64,000 bases of DNA from Nostoc sp. HK-01 (GTDB taxonomy: Bacteria; Cyanobacteriota; Cyanobacteriia; Cyanobacteriales; Nostocaceae): assembly GCA_003990705.1 (NCBI GenBank), contig AP018318.1, forward strand, positions 6,180,001-6,244,000, in the 5' to 3' direction. The notes under the pieces are model-generated. The model was not told the origin of the DNA. It searched no databases and saw only the letters and a program-made list of their open reading frames with translations. Position 1 is the first letter of the stretch; each line of letters starts with the position of its first letter. Positions 17,699 through 26,170 of this stretch are shown here, one piece after another. The position numbers were made by a program, and so were the translations under genes.

Positions 17699-18487
17699 AT
17701 GAAATCTCTTAATTTATCCAAGTCTGTTTTAGTGGGTTTATTCACCATCAGTTGTGCAATTGCACTATCCACGCCTATTTATGCTCAAACTGGAGGAAGT
17801 GGTACAGGTAGTGGAGGAAGTAGCGGAGCAGGAACAGGCACTACAGGTACAGGTACTAACGGAACAGGAACAGGAACAGGCACTACAGGTACTTACGGTA
17901 CAGGTACTAATGGAACAGGAACAGGCACTACAGGTACAGGAACTGGAACCACCGGAACTGGCACAGGTACAACAGGTACTTACGGTACAGGAACTGGAAC
18001 CACCGGAACTGGCACAGATACAACAGGCACTACAGGTACAGGAACCACCGGAACTGGCACAGGTACAACAGGTACTTACCGTACAGGAACTGGAACTACC
18101 GGAACTGGTACAGATACAACAGGTACTTACGGTACAGGAACTGGAACTACCGGAACTGGTACAGGCACTACAGGTACTGGCTCTGGCACCACTGGGACTG
18201 GAAGTGGTACAGGTACCACAGATACTTATGGTACAGGCTCCGGCACCACAGGAACTACTGGAAGTGGAACTGACACTACAAATACTAACGGAACAAGCAC
18301 AGGCACAACAAATACTACAGGCACAACATCTTACCAAGGAACTAATGATGTGAGAGGCGATCGCAATTCCAATTGGGGTTGGTTAGGTTTACTTGGTCTA
18401 GCTGGTTTAGCTGGTTTAGCTCGTAAGCGCCAAGAACCCACAGCTTACCGCGATCCTAATGAAGTACGTACTGGTTCTAAATATTAG
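17699..18487 (+). CDS. Secreted Thr/Gly-repeat protein with WGxxG C-terminal segment
   Basis: The 262-residue protein has a Sec signal peptide (residues 1-30, cleavage after IYAQ or nearby). Residues 31 to about 215 are almost only Gly and Thr with spaced Ser, Asn, Asp and Tyr (TGTGTTGT, TGTYGTGTG). The C-terminal segment is NWGWLGLLGLAGLAGLARKR, a WGxxG-type hydrophobic helix followed by basic residues, as in sorting or anchor tails. AAAGGAAC nine bases before the ATG supports the start. The repeat DNA is open in two further frames, an effect of its periodicity. Likely a cell-surface or sheath component; this role is inferred. Confidence 0.88.
   Translation: MKSLNLSKSVLVGLFTISCAIALSTPIYAQTGGSGTGSGGSSGAGTGTTGTGTNGTGTGTGTTGTYGTGTNGTGTGTTGTGTGTTGTGTGTTGTYGTGTGTTGTGTDTTGTTGTGTTGTGTGTTGTYRTGTGTTGTGTDTTGTYGTGTGTTGTGTGTTGTGSGTTGTGSGTGTTDTYGTGSGTTGTTGSGTDTTNTNGTSTGTTNTTGTTSYQGTNDVRGDRNSNWGWLGLLGLAGLAGLARKRQEPTAYRDPNEVRTGSKY
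17810..18330. repeat. Degenerate in-frame tandem repeat (ACAGGTAC/GGAACT units)
   Basis: About 520 bp of the gene above consists of ACAGGTAC, GGAACTGG and GGCACTAC hexamer-to-nonamer units arranged in longer blocks; the block from GGTACAGGAACTGGAACC to ACAGGTACTTAC recurs at roughly 90-120 bp intervals. Such DNA tends to change length by slippage or recombination. Confidence 0.85.
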
Positions 18488-18535
18488 ATTGCCTGATCGC
18501 TAACTCATATCATATCGGGCAAATTACTGGTGATA

Positions 18536-18623
18536 TGTCATTGCGAGTGCAACGAAGTGGAACGACGCAATCGCCTGGACTATGGGATTACTTTGCTGCG
18601 CTATCGCTTCGCTCGTAATGACA
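18536..18623. repeat. 88-bp inverted-repeat (REP/MITE-like) element
   Basis: TGTCATTGCGAG (18536-18547) and CTCGTAATGACA (18612-18623) are inverted copies with one mismatch, and the interior (GACGCAATCGC...GATTACTTTGC, GCTTCGCTCG) continues the palindromic character. It resembles the widespread cyanobacterial TGTCATTGCGAGCGAAG-type dispersed palindromes. It carries no ORF. Confidence 0.75.
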
Positions 18624-18674
18624 AGTGTTTAGTCGGACTTGATATCACACCACTAAATTTTACCAACAGATTAT

Positions 18675-18708
18675 AGATTCCCAACTTTTTTCCCAGAGTT
18701 GGGAATCT
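18675..18708. terminator. Perfect 12-bp hairpin with T-rich tail
   Basis: AGATTCCCAACT (18675-18686) pairs exactly with AGTTGGGAATCT (18697-18708), followed by ATATTTTT. It is a plausible rho-independent terminator for the Thr/Gly-repeat gene, about 190 bp after its stop. Confidence 0.8.
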
Positions 18709-18936
18709 ATATTTTTAGTGGATTTACAGTCTCAAATTTAGGTATAGAGCCTATTCTTATTTTGAATTCTGACTCCTGAATTCTTCAATTATATTGATTT
18801 ATTAATCTGCCATCCCAGCAAAATCTTGATAAGCTGATGTCTAATGTCTACAGCCCTAGGATTGAAAGCAGTACTTCAACAGATCCAGCAACAAGACAGA
18901 TATTAATCAATCCAGTCAACAAGAAGGATTTATTGA

Positions 18937-19947
18937 ATGTCGGTGGGAATACGCTACGATTGGCAGGAAGCAGAAATTCAGAAGATTTATGATATGCCAT
19001 TGCTAGAGCTTATTTATCAAGCTGCTAGTGTACATCGCCAATATCATGACCCTAAAAAAATACAGGTTTGTAAACTTATCTCCATTAAAACAGGAGGTTG
19101 CCCAGAAGATTGTGGCTACTGCGCTCAATCTTCTCGTTACAAAACAGAAGTGAAACCACAGGCACTTCTAGACAAAGATACAGTAGTGAATATTGCCCAA
19201 ACAGCTAAACAAAAAGGTGTTAGTCGTGTCTGTATGGGTGCGGCTTGGCGGGAAGTGCGGGATAACTCTCAGTTTGAAACAGTGCTGGAAATGGTCAAAG
19301 AAGTGACCGATATGGGTTTAGAAGTCTGCTGCACCCTTGGGATGTTGACAGCCGACCAAGCGAAGCGATTAGAAACAGCCGGATTGTATGCTTACAACCA
19401 TAACTTAGATACCTCAGAGGACTATTACAGCACAATTATTACCACCAGGACTTATAGCGATCGCCTGAATACAATTGAGAATGTCAGACAAACTAATGTA
19501 ACTGTCTGCTCTGGCGGTATCTTAGGCTTAGGTGAAACGGCTGAAGACCGTGTATCGATGTTGCACACCCTGGCTAACCTCAATCCTCACCCAGAGTCAG
19601 TTCCAATTAATATTCTGTCTCAAGTTGAAGGTACACCGCTGGAAAATCAACCAAATGTCCCTATTTGGGATATTGTGCGGATGATTGCCACTGCACGTAT
19701 TGTTATGCCAAATTCTGATGTGCGTTTGAGCGCTGGCCGCGCCAGACTTTCTCAAGTTGAGCAAGCTTTCTGCTTTATGGCAGGAGCAAATTCTATCTTT
19801 TCTAGTGACGATAACAAAATGCTCACTGTCACCACACCTTGTCCAGATTATGATGCTGACCAGGAAATGTTGAACTTGCTGGGTTTAGAAATGCGTCCGC
19901 CTGTGCAAAGAGCAAATCAGATTGCTAGTCCTGCGGCTGTGGGATAA
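18937..19947 (+). CDS. bioB: Biotin synthase
   Basis: The 336-residue radical-SAM enzyme inserts sulfur into dethiobiotin. The radical-SAM cluster motif is CPEDCGYC near residues 54-61 (CxxxCxxC). The second-cluster region includes RVCMGAAWR and [18 protein letters not shown] and GGILGLGET are typical. A good AAGGA ribosome-binding site lies nine bases before the ATG. The partner gene bioF is in the same window at about 57 kb but not linked. Confidence 0.96.
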   Translation: MSVGIRYDWQEAEIQKIYDMPLLELIYQAASVHRQYHDPKKIQVCKLISIKTGGCPEDCGYCAQSSRYKTEVKPQALLDKDTVVNIAQTAKQKGVSRVCMGAAWREVRDNSQFETVLEMVKEVTDMGLEVCCTLGMLTADQAKRLETAGLYAYNHNLDTSEDYYSTIITTRTYSDRLNTIENVRQTNVTVCSGGILGLGETAEDRVSMLHTLANLNPHPESVPINILSQVEGTPLENQPNVPIWDIVRMIATARIVMPNSDVRLSAGRARLSQVEQAFCFMAGANSIFSSDDNKMLTVTTPCPDYDADQEMLNLLGLEMRPPVQRANQIASPAAVG

Positions 19948-19956
19948 GTAAATCGA

Positions 19957-19997
19957 GTGTAAGGGTGTAGAATTTTGCCTAACTTATACCCTTACAC
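19957..19997. terminator. Bidirectional hairpin between bioB and petL
   Basis: GTGTAAGGGT (19957-19966) pairs with ACCCTTACAC (19988-19997). It lies between the converging bioB and petL stops, and TTAATTTTT follows on the plus strand. Confidence 0.75.
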
Positions 19998-20014
19998 CTT
20001 TATACCCTTAATTT

Positions 20015-20110
20015 TTAGAGGATTTTAGCAGCACGTAGACCGAACAACAGACCAGCCGCTATTGCGGTGAATAAACCTAAAAAACCGACGTAAGCAACTA
20101 TTGCAAACAT
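20015..20110 (-). CDS. petL: Cytochrome b6f complex subunit PetL
   Basis: A 31-residue single-helix protein ([11 protein letters not shown], ending [11 protein letters not shown]) encoded on the minus strand, with GGAGAA eight bases upstream of the ATG. It matches the PetL small subunit of the cytochrome b6f complex in length, hydrophobic helix and the FGLR-x-A-K-I-L tail. PetL stabilises the dimer in the thylakoid membrane. The gene is below the usual ORF length cut-off. Confidence 0.88.
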   Translation of the reverse strand: MFAIVAYVGFLGLFTAIAAGLLFGLRAAKIL

Positions 20111-20157
20111 TTTGATGCTTCTCCACAATACTTCACTAAATCTATTGAACCATTAGT

Positions 20158-20210
20158 CAAGGGTCAATGGTCAATGGTCATTTGTCCTTTGTCATTTGTC
20201 ATTGGTGATT
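20158..20210. repeat. Heptamer-type repeat cluster upstream of aroB
   Basis: Successive degenerate heptamers GTCAATG-GTCAATG-GTCATTT-GTCCTTT-GTCATTT-GTCATTG. This is the same repeat class as at 6757 and 61440. It is followed by CCTACACCCC repeats. Confidence 0.75.
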
Positions 20211-20333
20211 ATTTCACCCTCCTACACCCCTACACTCTGCTTCTTCTACACCCCTACACCCTGCCTTCCTGCCTCCGTTTGTTCCCAGATTGCGTTAAAA
20301 TACAAGCCCACGGGCGCTTTTTAGGGTTGGGCA

Positions 20334-21428
20334 ATGACTTCTACCATTAACGTTAATTTACCGCAGCAGTCTTACGAGATTGCGATCGCACCTGCCAGCT
20401 TAGATCAACTTGGTCAAAGTATGGCCAATCTCAAGTTAGGGCAGAAAGTAGTGTTGGTTTCTAATCCATCTATTTTCAAGCATTATGGCGAAAGAGCGAT
20501 CGCATCACTCCAATCCGCAGGATTTAACGTGGCTAGTTATTGCTTACCAGCCGGGGAACGCTACAAAACCCTCAATTCCATCCAAAAACTCTATGATGTC
20601 GCCTTAGAAAACCGCCTGGAACGTTCCTCGACAATGGTCGCGTTGGGGGGAGGCGTAATTGGTGATATGACAGGTTTTGCCGCTGCAACTTGGCTGCGGG
20701 GAATTAACGTTGTCCAAGTACCTACCACCCTGTTAGCAATGGTAGACTCTGCTATTGGCGGCAAAACTGGCGTAAATCATCCCAATGGTAAAAACTTAAT
20801 TGGCGCATTTCATCAGCCGCGTTTAGTCTTAATTGACCCAGAAGTATTAAAAACTCTACCTATGCGCGAGTTTCGTGCAGGTATGGCAGAAGTTATCAAG
20901 TATGGTGTGATTTGGGATGAGGAATTGTTTACCCAGATGGAAGCCAGCAAACATCTCAATCAACTCCGTTATATGAAGCCGGAACTGTTGAATGAAATAT
21001 TAACTCGTTCTTGCCAAGCCAAAGCCGATGTTGTCGGTAAAGATGAGAAAGAAGGTGGACTACGGGCAATTCTCAATTATGGACACACTATTGGTCATGC
21101 GATCGAAAGCTTGACAGGTTATCGATTAGTTAATCATGGCGAAGCAGTTGCGATCGGTATGGTAGCCGCTGGACAAATTGCTGTCAATTTGGGTATGTGG
21201 CAACAAGCCGAAACTGACCGACAAAATGCCATCATTCAAAAAGCAGGTTTACCCACAAAATTACCTGCGGGTGTGGATATTGCTGCAATTATTGACGCAC
21301 TGCAACTAGATAAAAAAGTCAAAGCAGGTAAAGTGCGGTTTGTGTTACCAACCCAAATTGGTGTAGTCACAGTCACCGACCAAGTACCAGCAGATGTCAT
21401 CCAGCAAGTACTACAAGGAATGCAATAG
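20334..21428 (+). CDS. aroB: 3-Dehydroquinate synthase
   Basis: The 364-residue NAD- and metal-dependent enzyme converts DAHP to 3-dehydroquinate, step two of the shikimate pathway. The NAD-binding [14 protein letters not shown] is near residue 104. Further motifs are [20 protein letters not shown], the metal ligands in [10 protein letters not shown] and the later [10 protein letters not shown]. Length and motifs are normal. No other aro gene is adjacent. Confidence 0.96.
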   Translation: MTSTINVNLPQQSYEIAIAPASLDQLGQSMANLKLGQKVVLVSNPSIFKHYGERAIASLQSAGFNVASYCLPAGERYKTLNSIQKLYDVALENRLERSSTMVALGGGVIGDMTGFAAATWLRGINVVQVPTTLLAMVDSAIGGKTGVNHPNGKNLIGAFHQPRLVLIDPEVLKTLPMREFRAGMAEVIKYGVIWDEELFTQMEASKHLNQLRYMKPELLNEILTRSCQAKADVVGKDEKEGGLRAILNYGHTIGHAIESLTGYRLVNHGEAVAIGMVAAGQIAVNLGMWQQAETDRQNAIIQKAGLPTKLPAGVDIAAIIDALQLDKKVKAGKVRFVLPTQIGVVTVTDQVPADVIQQVLQGMQ

Positions 21429-21503
21429 ATTGCCTAGATAAAGGTTTGGTTCAGAGGTTGCTAGAACTTTTGCGATACCAAAAGCTGTTGCTAACCTACC
21501 GCA

Positions 21504-21920
21504 TTAAAATTCCCAAACATGATCTGGATCATCAAGTGCCGCTTTCACAGTAGACAGATCAGTAAGGTTCTTGAAAGGACTAGACTTTGCCAATTCTACA
21601 ACCGCACTTAGTGCCAAGCCAAGCTGTTGATTGTTACCAGACGATATCGCTTGATCAACTACTTGAAAAAGTGATTGAAAATTGTCAGCACGCTCATCAA
21701 AGGAATGCTCAAGATAACCAATTAAGAAATCACGTTTTGCTTTAATTTCAGCGAGAGTTACTTTCTCCCAGGCTTCAATCTCACAGCGTTTTGTCTTTTC
21801 CTCTTCTGCAATTATCAAATATTCAGTCCATGCTTGAACAACATCATTCAGACATTGTGCCGGACTGGCGAATGCTTCAGCACCTCTTACGAAGCTTTCT
21901 GGGTGCTTTTTATTTACCAT
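21504..21920 (-). CDS. Uncharacterised 138-aa helical protein
   Basis: I do not recognise a named family. The protein is soluble, with an acidic-basic helical stretch (EYLIIAEEEKTKRCEIEAWEKVTLAEIKAKRD), here cited as EEEKTKRCEIEAWEK, suggesting a coiled coil, then FDERADNFQSLFQVVD and a distinctive C-terminus DDPDHVWEF. An AAGGAAAGAAT before the ATG gives a fair ribosome-binding site. It is on the same strand as the 322-aa glycine-rich membrane protein. Without the IS630/IS5 insertion the two would be about 115 bp apart, so they may once have formed one operon. Confidence 0.7.
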   Translation of the reverse strand: MVNKKHPESFVRGAEAFASPAQCLNDVVQAWTEYLIIAEEEKTKRCEIEAWEKVTLAEIKAKRDFLIGYLEHSFDERADNFQSLFQVVDQAISSGNNQQLGLALSAVVELAKSSPFKNLTDLSTVKAALDDPDHVWEF

Positions 21921-22005
21921 ATTCTTTCCTTAAATAATCTGAGTGCGAGACAAGCTGAAACCATGATTCTATAGTTGGATAAAACTTCTATTCCCTGGTC
22001 TAATA

Positions 22006-22524
22006 CTAAGTTGCGTTCAGAGGTAGTATTCTGAGATGAGGAAAAAAAGTTAAAGAACGCAGGCGATCGCTATCAGAACAAAGGTCGATTAAACCCTGGC
22101 ATAGTACGTCCTCAACGTGGTCTAAAGTAGGAAAGACTTGATTATAAAAGTGTTTTTCTCGAATGTCTTCCCAGATGTGTTCAACCGGCATTAATTCTGG
22201 GCTATGAGCAGGTTGAAAAATTAAACGAATATTTTCAGGAACATTTAAAGCATTAGAACGATGCCAAGATGCTTTATCTAACTGTAAAATTACAAAATAA
22301 TCAGCAAATTCTTGGGAAATTTGTGATAAAAATAAATTCATCATTTTAGTATTAGCATAAGGCAAAGTTAAGCAAGTCATTTTGCCTAATTCGGGTGCAA
22401 CTGCGGCGTAAGCATAAATATACTGCCTGACTTGTTGTTTTGGCACAGTTGGGCGTATACCTTGGGGACACCAACAAGCCCTAACTTCTCCAATCCGACC
22501 AAACCTGCCTTCATCTCCTGCCAT
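22006..22524 (-). pseudogene. IS630-family transposase, catalytic (DDE) half
   Basis: The visible part has the DDE_3 catalytic core: DEGRFGRIGEVR (first Asp), ILQLDKASWHRS (second) and FQPAHSPELMPVEHIWEDIR (Glu), cited as SPELMPVEHIWEDI. The frame is open upstream of the internal Met and would be reached by a -1 frameshift at the A7 run at 22592-22598. Because the N-terminal part is split by IS5, this element should not make a whole transposase. Confidence 0.85.
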
Positions 22525-22577
22525 TAATACTACAGGTCTAGTATCAGATGGGTCTCTTGTTTGATTAATTTTTTCTA

Positions 22578-22981
22578 CTAGTTGAGGAAAGTTTTTTTAA
22601 ATTCATCAACAGAATTTGGGTCTTTTTTGGGATGAGTTGGTCTTGGGATAATTTTGCGCCACTGATGCCGTTCTAATAGGCGATAAATTGTAGTTTTATG
22701 CACAGTAAAACCACATTTCTTTTCATACGCAAGTTTTATTTGCATTGCTGTTGCCACTTGACCACTGCGTGCCTTTTCTTTAAAAGAATCTATCAGTTCT
22801 TTTTCTTGCTCCCAGCTTAGATAGCAATTATGTCTACCGCCTTTCCCTGACGCTGATAATCCAGCTTCTCCCTTGCGGTTGTATTGTTGAATTACTTTTC
22901 TGACAAACCCTTTTGATACCCCTACGTGTACAGCTATCTCGGCTGCTGTTCTTGGATCTGCGCTCGCATTGTATATCACTA
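22578..22981 (-). pseudogene. IS630-family transposase, HTH part (continuation after IS5)
   Basis: This segment encodes NASADPRTAAEIAVHVGVS (helix-turn-helix), KGGRHNCYLSWEQEKEL and YRLLERHQWRKIIPRP, ending in a stop right after DEFKKTFLN. The reading frame continues exactly from the N-terminal fragment at 23929-24027 when the IS5 element and one TA are removed (QKW-LVIYNAS). The stop lies just after a TTTAAAAAAAC slippery run, consistent with programmed -1 frameshifting in the intact parent. Confidence 0.85.
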
Positions 22982-23002
22982 GGGTGTGTTTTAAAACTAA
23001 AA

Positions 23003-23443
23003 CTATAGCCAAAGAATGATAGAAGCAAGCGTCAACATTGCAAGATAGTTATCAGCTTTCTTCTCATAGCGTGTAGCAATCCGACGAAATTGCTTCAAAC
23101 GGTTGAAACATCGCTCGACCCGATTTCTTTGGCGATAAATAGATTTATCAAACTTACCGCGTCTGCGTTCGTTCGACCTACGTGGAATGGTTAAGCGAAT
23201 GCCACGTCGCTGCAAATAGCGACGAATATTACCACTGCTGTAACCTTTATCACCGACTAATCGCTTTGGGCGTAAGCGAGGACGACCAACACCTGGGCGT
23301 TTGACCGCGCCTTGTGCCATTAGTTGCTCAAATACCACTGCTTCATGACGTTCACCAACAGTCAGCAAAAATGTAATAGGTTTGCCATTACCATCGCAAC
23401 GCAGATGAATCTTGGTGCTAAAACCACCTTTAGAACGTCCCAA
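23003..23443 (-). CDS. IS5-family transposase, OrfB (frameshift product)
   Basis: The 146-residue second frame starts in the annotation at a TTG, but the frame is open back to the slippery run near 23500. It carries GRSKGGFSTKIHLRCDG, the second Asp in LVGDKGYSS and the Glu in YRQRNRVERCFNRLKQFR, completing a DDE site with OrfA. Confidence 0.88.
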   Translation of the reverse strand: MGRSKGGFSTKIHLRCDGNGKPITFLLTVGERHEAVVFEQLMAQGAVKRPGVGRPRLRPKRLVGDKGYSSGNIRRYLQRRGIRLTIPRRSNERRRGKFDKSIYRQRNRVERCFNRLKQFRRIATRYEKKADNYLAMLTLASIILWL

Positions 23444-23493
23444 AGCCTCTCTTTGTTGTACCTGTTCAATTACAGATAACTCACTTTCGGGGT

Positions 23494-23862
23494 CTAGCTC
23501 CCCCTTTTTGCTCCGGCCGAATGTTGGTGGGCACGGATAACGCTACCATCTACATAATGTACTTCCCAATCCAGTTGCCCCGAAGCATCAGCTTGTTGTT
23601 GCAAGGACTGTAGAATCTTTTGCCAGATGCCACTTCTACGCCAACGGTAAAATCTACCTGCGACTGTCTCCCACTCTCCATAACGTTCTGGGAGGTCGCG
23701 CCACGGCGCTCCGGTTCGTAAAATCCACAACATACCGTTAATCATTGTGCGGTGGTCTTTGCTCGGACGGCCTGTTTTTGGTTTTTGAGCGGGAAGCAGC
23801 GGCATCAGGAGCTTCCATTGTCGCTCTGTCAAGTCGCCCCGACTTTGCGGTGGAAGGATCAT
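23494..23862 (-). CDS. IS5-family transposase, OrfA
   Basis: The 122-residue first frame contains DLTERQWKLLMPLLP, the usual IS5/IS4 N-terminal domain, GAPWRDLPERYGEW and the first catalytic Asp region HYVDGSVIRAHQHSAG. It ends in a stop directly after a CAAAAAGGGGG run where a -1 shift would lead into OrfB (GELDPESEL...). Confidence 0.9.
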   Translation of the reverse strand: MILPPQSRGDLTERQWKLLMPLLPAQKPKTGRPSKDHRTMINGMLWILRTGAPWRDLPERYGEWETVAGRFYRWRRSGIWQKILQSLQQQADASGQLDWEVHYVDGSVIRAHQHSAGAKRGS

Positions 23863-23928
23863 AGATAAATGTTAACTTCGTTAATTTTTAGTATTCTCAA
23901 CCATTTTACCGAGTTTTAAAACACGCCC

Positions 23929-24027
23929 TAGCCATTTTTGCCTTTCCCAATGCGATTGCGCCAACTTTACTCTTTGTTTTACCGTCTCTAAATCTAGATG
24001 GGGTACTGCTTGCGTTACTTGAGCCAT
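23929..24027 (-). pseudogene. IS630-family transposase, N-terminal fragment
   Basis: The minus-strand ATG at 24027 starts MAQVTQAVPHLDLETVK...HWERQKWL, 33 residues, and is then cut by the IS5-family element. It rejoins the HTH part at 22981 in frame after excision with one TA. Confidence 0.8.
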
Positions 24028-24137
24028 ATGCACCCGTCAGACTCTGCCTTTGTTCTCGTCATCTCTTTTTTTAGACTACTACATCTGACTGCAACTTGGT
24101 ATAACTAGCAACGAAATCGTATTAACCCGAACTGAGA

Positions 24138-25106
24138 TTAAATAGTACGACACTTTGCCTTTAACTCTGCTGCATCACAATTCAGATTGCCTTCAGTATC
24201 TAAAACGGGAGTTTTCATAATTTCGACTAATGCTTTAATTAAAAGTGCGACTTGTTGAAACTTTGCTGCATCACGCTCACGGACAAAAGGATTTGATTTA
24301 AGCTGTATCAAATTATCAGTAGCTCTATTATTAAGATTTTCTACAAGCTCTTGTAACTCTGTAATTCGTCGTTGAACTTGTCTAAGGAAATCTTCAAAAG
24401 CATTAAGTTTGGCAATTTCAGTGTTTGCTTTAGCTTCATAGCCACGCGCCTCAGTCAAAGCTTTTTCACCTTGCCCTCCTAAAACAAAACCACCAATCAT
24501 TAAGGCAGGCCCTACTGCAATTCCACCTAGTACTAAAGTTCCTAATGCCATACCGCCGCCACCTGCGGCTAGGGAACCTCCACCGAGCCATGCGAGAGTA
24601 GCATTCCAAGCAGCAGCACCACTCAATCCACCGATAGCCGCTCCAGTACTGGCTGTACCAAAAAGCCCTACGAGTGCCACTGTCCCTTGTCCTGCCGCAT
24701 ATGCTGCTCCAACTGCTGTAAAACTACCTTTTGCAAATCGCTCCGCTTCCAATGCTGCTGCTTTATACTCCTGGATCTGCTGAGGCGAAACGCCCTCCAA
24801 TCCTTCTAAAAACTCCAAATCGCTTTGCGAGGCCTGTTGACCAATTCTTTCAATAAAAGCAATAAAACGCCCAATGGTTTGAAGTTTGGCTTGAATTTGG
24901 AGTTGCCCGTATTCCTCTGCCAAACTTTGAGTTGTTTGTAAGGTTTCCTCTACTGATTTTCGCTTCCGTTCATAACGTTGTTGAGTAGCTTTTCCGAGCT
25001 TCTTCGCTTCATCCATTTTGGAAACGCCATCCACTCCCGCAACAACACCGACACCAGCAGTGATTAAAGCAGCAGCACCAAGAATAATCGGAATAATAAA
25101 AATCAT
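24138..25106 (-). CDS. Uncharacterised glycine-zipper, coiled-coil membrane protein
   Basis: I start the protein at the ATG at 25106 (322 aa), with AGGAAACTCCTT directly upstream; the longer frame from 25166 adds 20 residues with no ribosome-binding site. An N-terminal hydrophobic helix (FIIPIILGAAALITAG) is followed by a coiled coil to about residue 130. A Gly/Ala-rich membrane region with several GxxxG-type repeats lies at about 130-225, then a second coiled coil (FLRQVQRRITELQELVENLNN) and a C-terminal domain. The symmetry of coil-zipper-coil recalls membrane-inserting or pore-type proteins, but no family is recognised and the role is open. Confidence 0.72.
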   Translation of the reverse strand: MIFIIPIILGAAALITAGVGVVAGVDGVSKMDEAKKLGKATQQRYERKRKSVEETLQTTQSLAEEYGQLQIQAKLQTIGRFIAFIERIGQQASQSDLEFLEGLEGVSPQQIQEYKAAALEAERFAKGSFTAVGAAYAAGQGTVALVGLFGTASTGAAIGGLSGAAAWNATLAWLGGGSLAAGGGGMALGTLVLGGIAVGPALMIGGFVLGGQGEKALTEARGYEAKANTEIAKLNAFEDFLRQVQRRITELQELVENLNNRATDNLIQLKSNPFVRERDAAKFQQVALLIKALVEIMKTPVLDTEGNLNCDAAELKAKCRTI

Positions 25107-25393
25107 AAGGAGTTTCCTAGCTACAGATAGTACACTTATTTGAGCGATGAGATAAATTTCAAACAATCCTTACCAACATAGCAATGGAGAACAGAACACA
25201 CCTTCCGTAAAGACTCTGATGCTGAGACATCTAGCTATTTAACATTTCTGCATAAAATCCTGTAAACATTACTCAAAAAAAGAGGTGATATGAACTTAAA
25301 CATTATTCTTACCAAGAACGATAAAATTAGAGTTTAAGGTTATCCCGAACTCAGGTTAATTACAATTAAACTAGCTAATAGCTGGTTTGCGCT

Positions 25394-25966
25394 ATGATTT
25401 TTCAAACCAAAAATCAATTGACTTTACAAGAGTTTTTACATCTTCCTTCAGGTGAGGGAGATACTACCTACGAACTTGTAGATGGTCAAGCTATTCCTAA
25501 AATGTCGCCGAAAAAATTTCACTCTAAACTGACTCGTGTCCTACTCAACTTGATTGAACAATTATGTGGAGCGAATGGAGAAGTATGTCCAGAATTGGCT
25601 GTTTCTTTAACTCGTAGAGGAAGAGATTGGGTTCCTGTACCTGATATTTTATACATCTCAAACGAGCGTTTGCCTTCAGACTGGGAAGAAGAAGGAGTAT
25701 GTTCTGTTCCCCCAGATTTGGTGATTGAGATTATTTCACCAGGGCAAACTTTTGGTCAGATGATTGCCAAAGCCAAAGATTATTTAGATGCAAAAGTGTT
25801 GCGAGTGTGGGTAATTGATAGCAAAGCCAGAAGTATTACTGTGTTTTTCCCAGATGCAGCACCACAAACATATATGGGCGATGAAATACTCAAAGATGCG
25901 CTGTTTCCCGGCTTAGAATTTACAGTTGAGCAAGTATTTTTGCAGGCAAAAATTCCGTTAAAGTAG
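25394..25966 (+). CDS. Uma2-family (DUF820) putative endonuclease
   Basis: The 190-residue protein has the PD-(D/E)xK-like layout of the Uma2 family: TYELVDGQAI, VPVPDILYIS with the metal-binding Asp, and PPDLVIEIISPGQTF then KAKDYLDAKVLRVWVID with conserved Asp, Glu and Lys. Cyanobacteria carry dozens of copies, and their biological role is not settled. It is transcribed away from the glycine-zipper gene. Confidence 0.88.
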   Translation: MIFQTKNQLTLQEFLHLPSGEGDTTYELVDGQAIPKMSPKKFHSKLTRVLLNLIEQLCGANGEVCPELAVSLTRRGRDWVPVPDILYISNERLPSDWEEEGVCSVPPDLVIEIISPGQTFGQMIAKAKDYLDAKVLRVWVIDSKARSITVFFPDAAPQTYMGDEILKDALFPGLEFTVEQVFLQAKIPLK

Positions 25967-26170
25967 TTATTTTGTAGTTATGAATTATTAGTAAAGTTCC
26001 ATATCCCTGAATTATCAAATAATTCGGGCATCTCATAAATATAAACTCAGTATAATTACTAATACCAATAAGAAGAAATGATTAATCACCTCATATTTGA
26101 GGTTATGGCTGTTACCCTAGTGTATATATGACGCGAAGTGAAAGAAAGCATAACACTCAGGGATTGCTCC

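Larger units (their letters stand above)
22982..23928 (-). mobile_element. IS5-family (IS427-like) insertion sequence
   Basis: A 947-bp element with 16-bp terminal inverted repeats GGG(T/C)GTGTTTTAAAAC at 22982-22997 and 23913-23928, flanked by TA on both sides (22980-22981, 23929-23930). It encodes two overlapping transposase frames joined by a likely -1 frameshift. Both frames look intact, so it may be recently active. Confidence 0.92.
22001..24104 (-). mobile_element. IS630-family element interrupted by an IS5-family element
   Basis: The ends 22001-22032 and 24073-24104 are inverted copies at 26 of 32 positions (core CAAGTTGC/AAGTTGCG). Between them lies a split IS630-type transposase with a 947-bp IS5-family element inserted at a TA. 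Exact outer ends and target duplication are uncertain because the right flank does not show a clean TA. Confidence 0.85.

Noticed and set aside
17754-18353. 199-codon second-frame ORF and 190-codon minus-strand ORF across the Thr/Gly repeat
   Set aside because: Both follow from the period of the repeat DNA; only the frame at 17699 has a signal peptide, ribosome-binding site and WGxxG tail.
22578-23012. 144-codon ORF starting inside the IS5 end and running into IS630
   Set aside because: Its first ten codons come from the IS5 terminal repeat; it is a chimera made by the insertion, not an original gene start.
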